The notes under the pieces are model-generated. The model was not told the origin of the DNA. It made no database searches and saw only the letters and a program-made list of their open reading frames with translations. From the NCBI GenBank assembly GCA_003242205.1, contig QGUR01000317.1:1-5027 (forward strand): a DNA stretch of 5,027 nucleotides. Direction: 5' to 3'. This DNA comes from Chloroflexota bacterium (lineage in GTDB: Bacteria > Chloroflexota > Anaerolineae > Aggregatilineales > Phototrophicaceae). Shown here piece after piece: positions 4,230 through 5,027 of this stretch; within the stretch, counting starts at the first letter, position 1; every line of letters starts with the position of its first letter. A program made the translations under genes and the position numbers.

Positions 4230-5027
4230 ATGATCGACCGACTGCGCCTGTCTCGACTGCTGCCATTCGCCATTGCTGCACTTGCCCTGTTGGCGCTTTA
4301 CCTGCCCGTCCTGCAAACCATTCCCAACGGGTCCGACCATTACTACATGGTCGATGTTGGAGAAACGCAGATTGTGCTCAACGTCTGGGGAACGCTGCAT
4401 GCCACGGGCTACCCGCTGTACGTGATGACCGGCAACGCGCTGGTCGCGCTGCTCCGCGCTCTGGGCGTTGCCCCTGCCACAGCGCCGGGCGTGGTATCGC
4501 TGATCTGGTCGCTAGTAGCGCTGGGGCTGATGTTCGCGCTGGCCCTGCGCCTCGGCGGTCGCGCCTGGATCGCCGCCGTGATCGTTGCGTTCGGGCTGAC
4601 GCGCACCGTCTGGATTCACGCCGTCATCGCGGAAGTCTACAGCTTTGGGCTGGCGCTGCTGGCGCTGCTCTATCTGATCGCGCTCGGCCCACCACTCCGC
4701 GGGCGTGTCTACTGGCTGGCGCTCACCGGCGGCATTGCCGTAGCGCAGCACCGCGCTTTCGCCGTCATCGCACCGGCGCTGGTGCTGGCCGCCTGGCAAG
4801 AACTCGTCCTTCCGCTACGCCGTCTGCCCGTCAGGCTCGTCGCCTGTCTGCTTCTCGGTCTGTCCGGCTTCCTACCCTATCTCTATCTGCCTCTGCGGGC
4901 ACATGCCGGCGCAGCATGGGTATACGGCGAACCGGGAACGTGGAGCGGCTTCTGGGATCAGTTCTGGGGCCGTGAAGCATCGCGCTTCATCGGCTCTATC
5001 GACTCGGTAGAAGCGCTGCTGGCCAAC
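4230..5027 (+). CDS. DUF2723-like GT-C membrane glycosyltransferase, N-terminal part
   Basis: The first 266 residues of a large membrane protein are present; the gene runs off the right edge. The sequence is rich in hydrophobic helices (about 12-30, 65-78, 88-107, 111-125, 137-152, 160-185, 202-220). After helix 1, a loop holds DHYYMVDVGETQ (36-47), with D42 and E45 where GT-C enzymes keep acidic catalytic residues, then WGTLHATGYPLY (53-64), AEVYSF (134-139), LPYLYLPLRA (215-224) and WVYGEPGTW (230-238). This order matches the DUF2723/TMEM260-type family, related to protein O-mannosyltransferases, which act outside the membrane on polyprenyl-linked sugars. In-frame ATGs at 4185 and 4218 would lengthen the protein by 15 or 4 residues. 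None, including 4230, has a good ribosome binding site. The 4230 start gives a short cationic tail before helix 1, but the choice is uncertain. The substrate is unknown. Confidence 0.85.
   Translation, partial: MIDRLRLSRLLPFAIAALALLALYLPVLQTIPNGSDHYYMVDVGETQIVLNVWGTLHATGYPLYVMTGNALVALLRALGVAPATAPGVVSLIWSLVALGLMFALALRLGGRAWIAAVIVAFGLTRTVWIHAVIAEVYSFGLALLALLYLIALGPPLRGRVYWLALTGGIAVAQHRAFAVIAPALVLAAWQELVLPLRRLPVRLVACLLLGLSGFLPYLYLPLRAHAGAAWVYGEPGTWSGFWDQFWGREASRFIGSIDSVEALLAN

Noticed and set aside
4149..4799. Minus-strand frames within the glycosyltransferase gene
   Set aside because: They are shadows of a strongly motif-supported membrane protein; the Arg/Gln-rich content is typical of antisense frames of hydrophobic genes.

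Overview
This is a roughly 60% GC bacterial window with five complete protein genes, one tRNA gene and two genes cut by the window edges. The best guess for the source is a member of Chloroflexota, perhaps Anaerolineae. That rests mainly on the secreted double-SH3b protein, whose N-terminal layout I recall from that phylum, and on a GT-C type membrane glycosyltransferase of a kind common there. It is an inference, not proof.

Layout from left to right: the C-terminal end of a sensor histidine kinase (+, 2-250); an ArsR/SmtB-type metal-sensing repressor facing it tail to tail (-, 254-592); a tRNA-Gln(UUG) gene with its own promoter and a strong intrinsic terminator (-, 741-812); a TetR-family repressor (-, 934-1539) divergent from a SnoaL-like small protein (+, 1703-2131); a bidirectional-looking hairpin terminator; a secreted SH3b-repeat protein (-, 2198-3532); a BCP/PrxQ peroxiredoxin (-, 3642-4100, start corrected from 4130); and, divergent from it, the N-terminal 266 residues of a DUF2723-like multi-membrane-pass glycosyltransferase (+, 4230 to the window end).

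The genes do not form one pathway. Most look like separate transcription units, each with its own promoter or terminator. The one clear regulatory unit is the tetR/SnoaL-like pair. Its intergenic region has two divergent sigma70-type promoters with overlapping -10 boxes and a 30-bp near-perfect palindrome. The palindrome begins at the predicted start site of one promoter and covers the -35 of the other, which suggests joint repression and autoregulation. Extra GTTC/GAAC half-sites lie in the tetR leader.

I found no CRISPR array, transposon, phage gene or clear sign of a new multi-gene system. The points most worth following are the dual-promoter operator, the altered metal site of the ArsR protein, the possibly leaderless glycosyltransferase gene, and a shared TGG-plus--10 promoter pattern.
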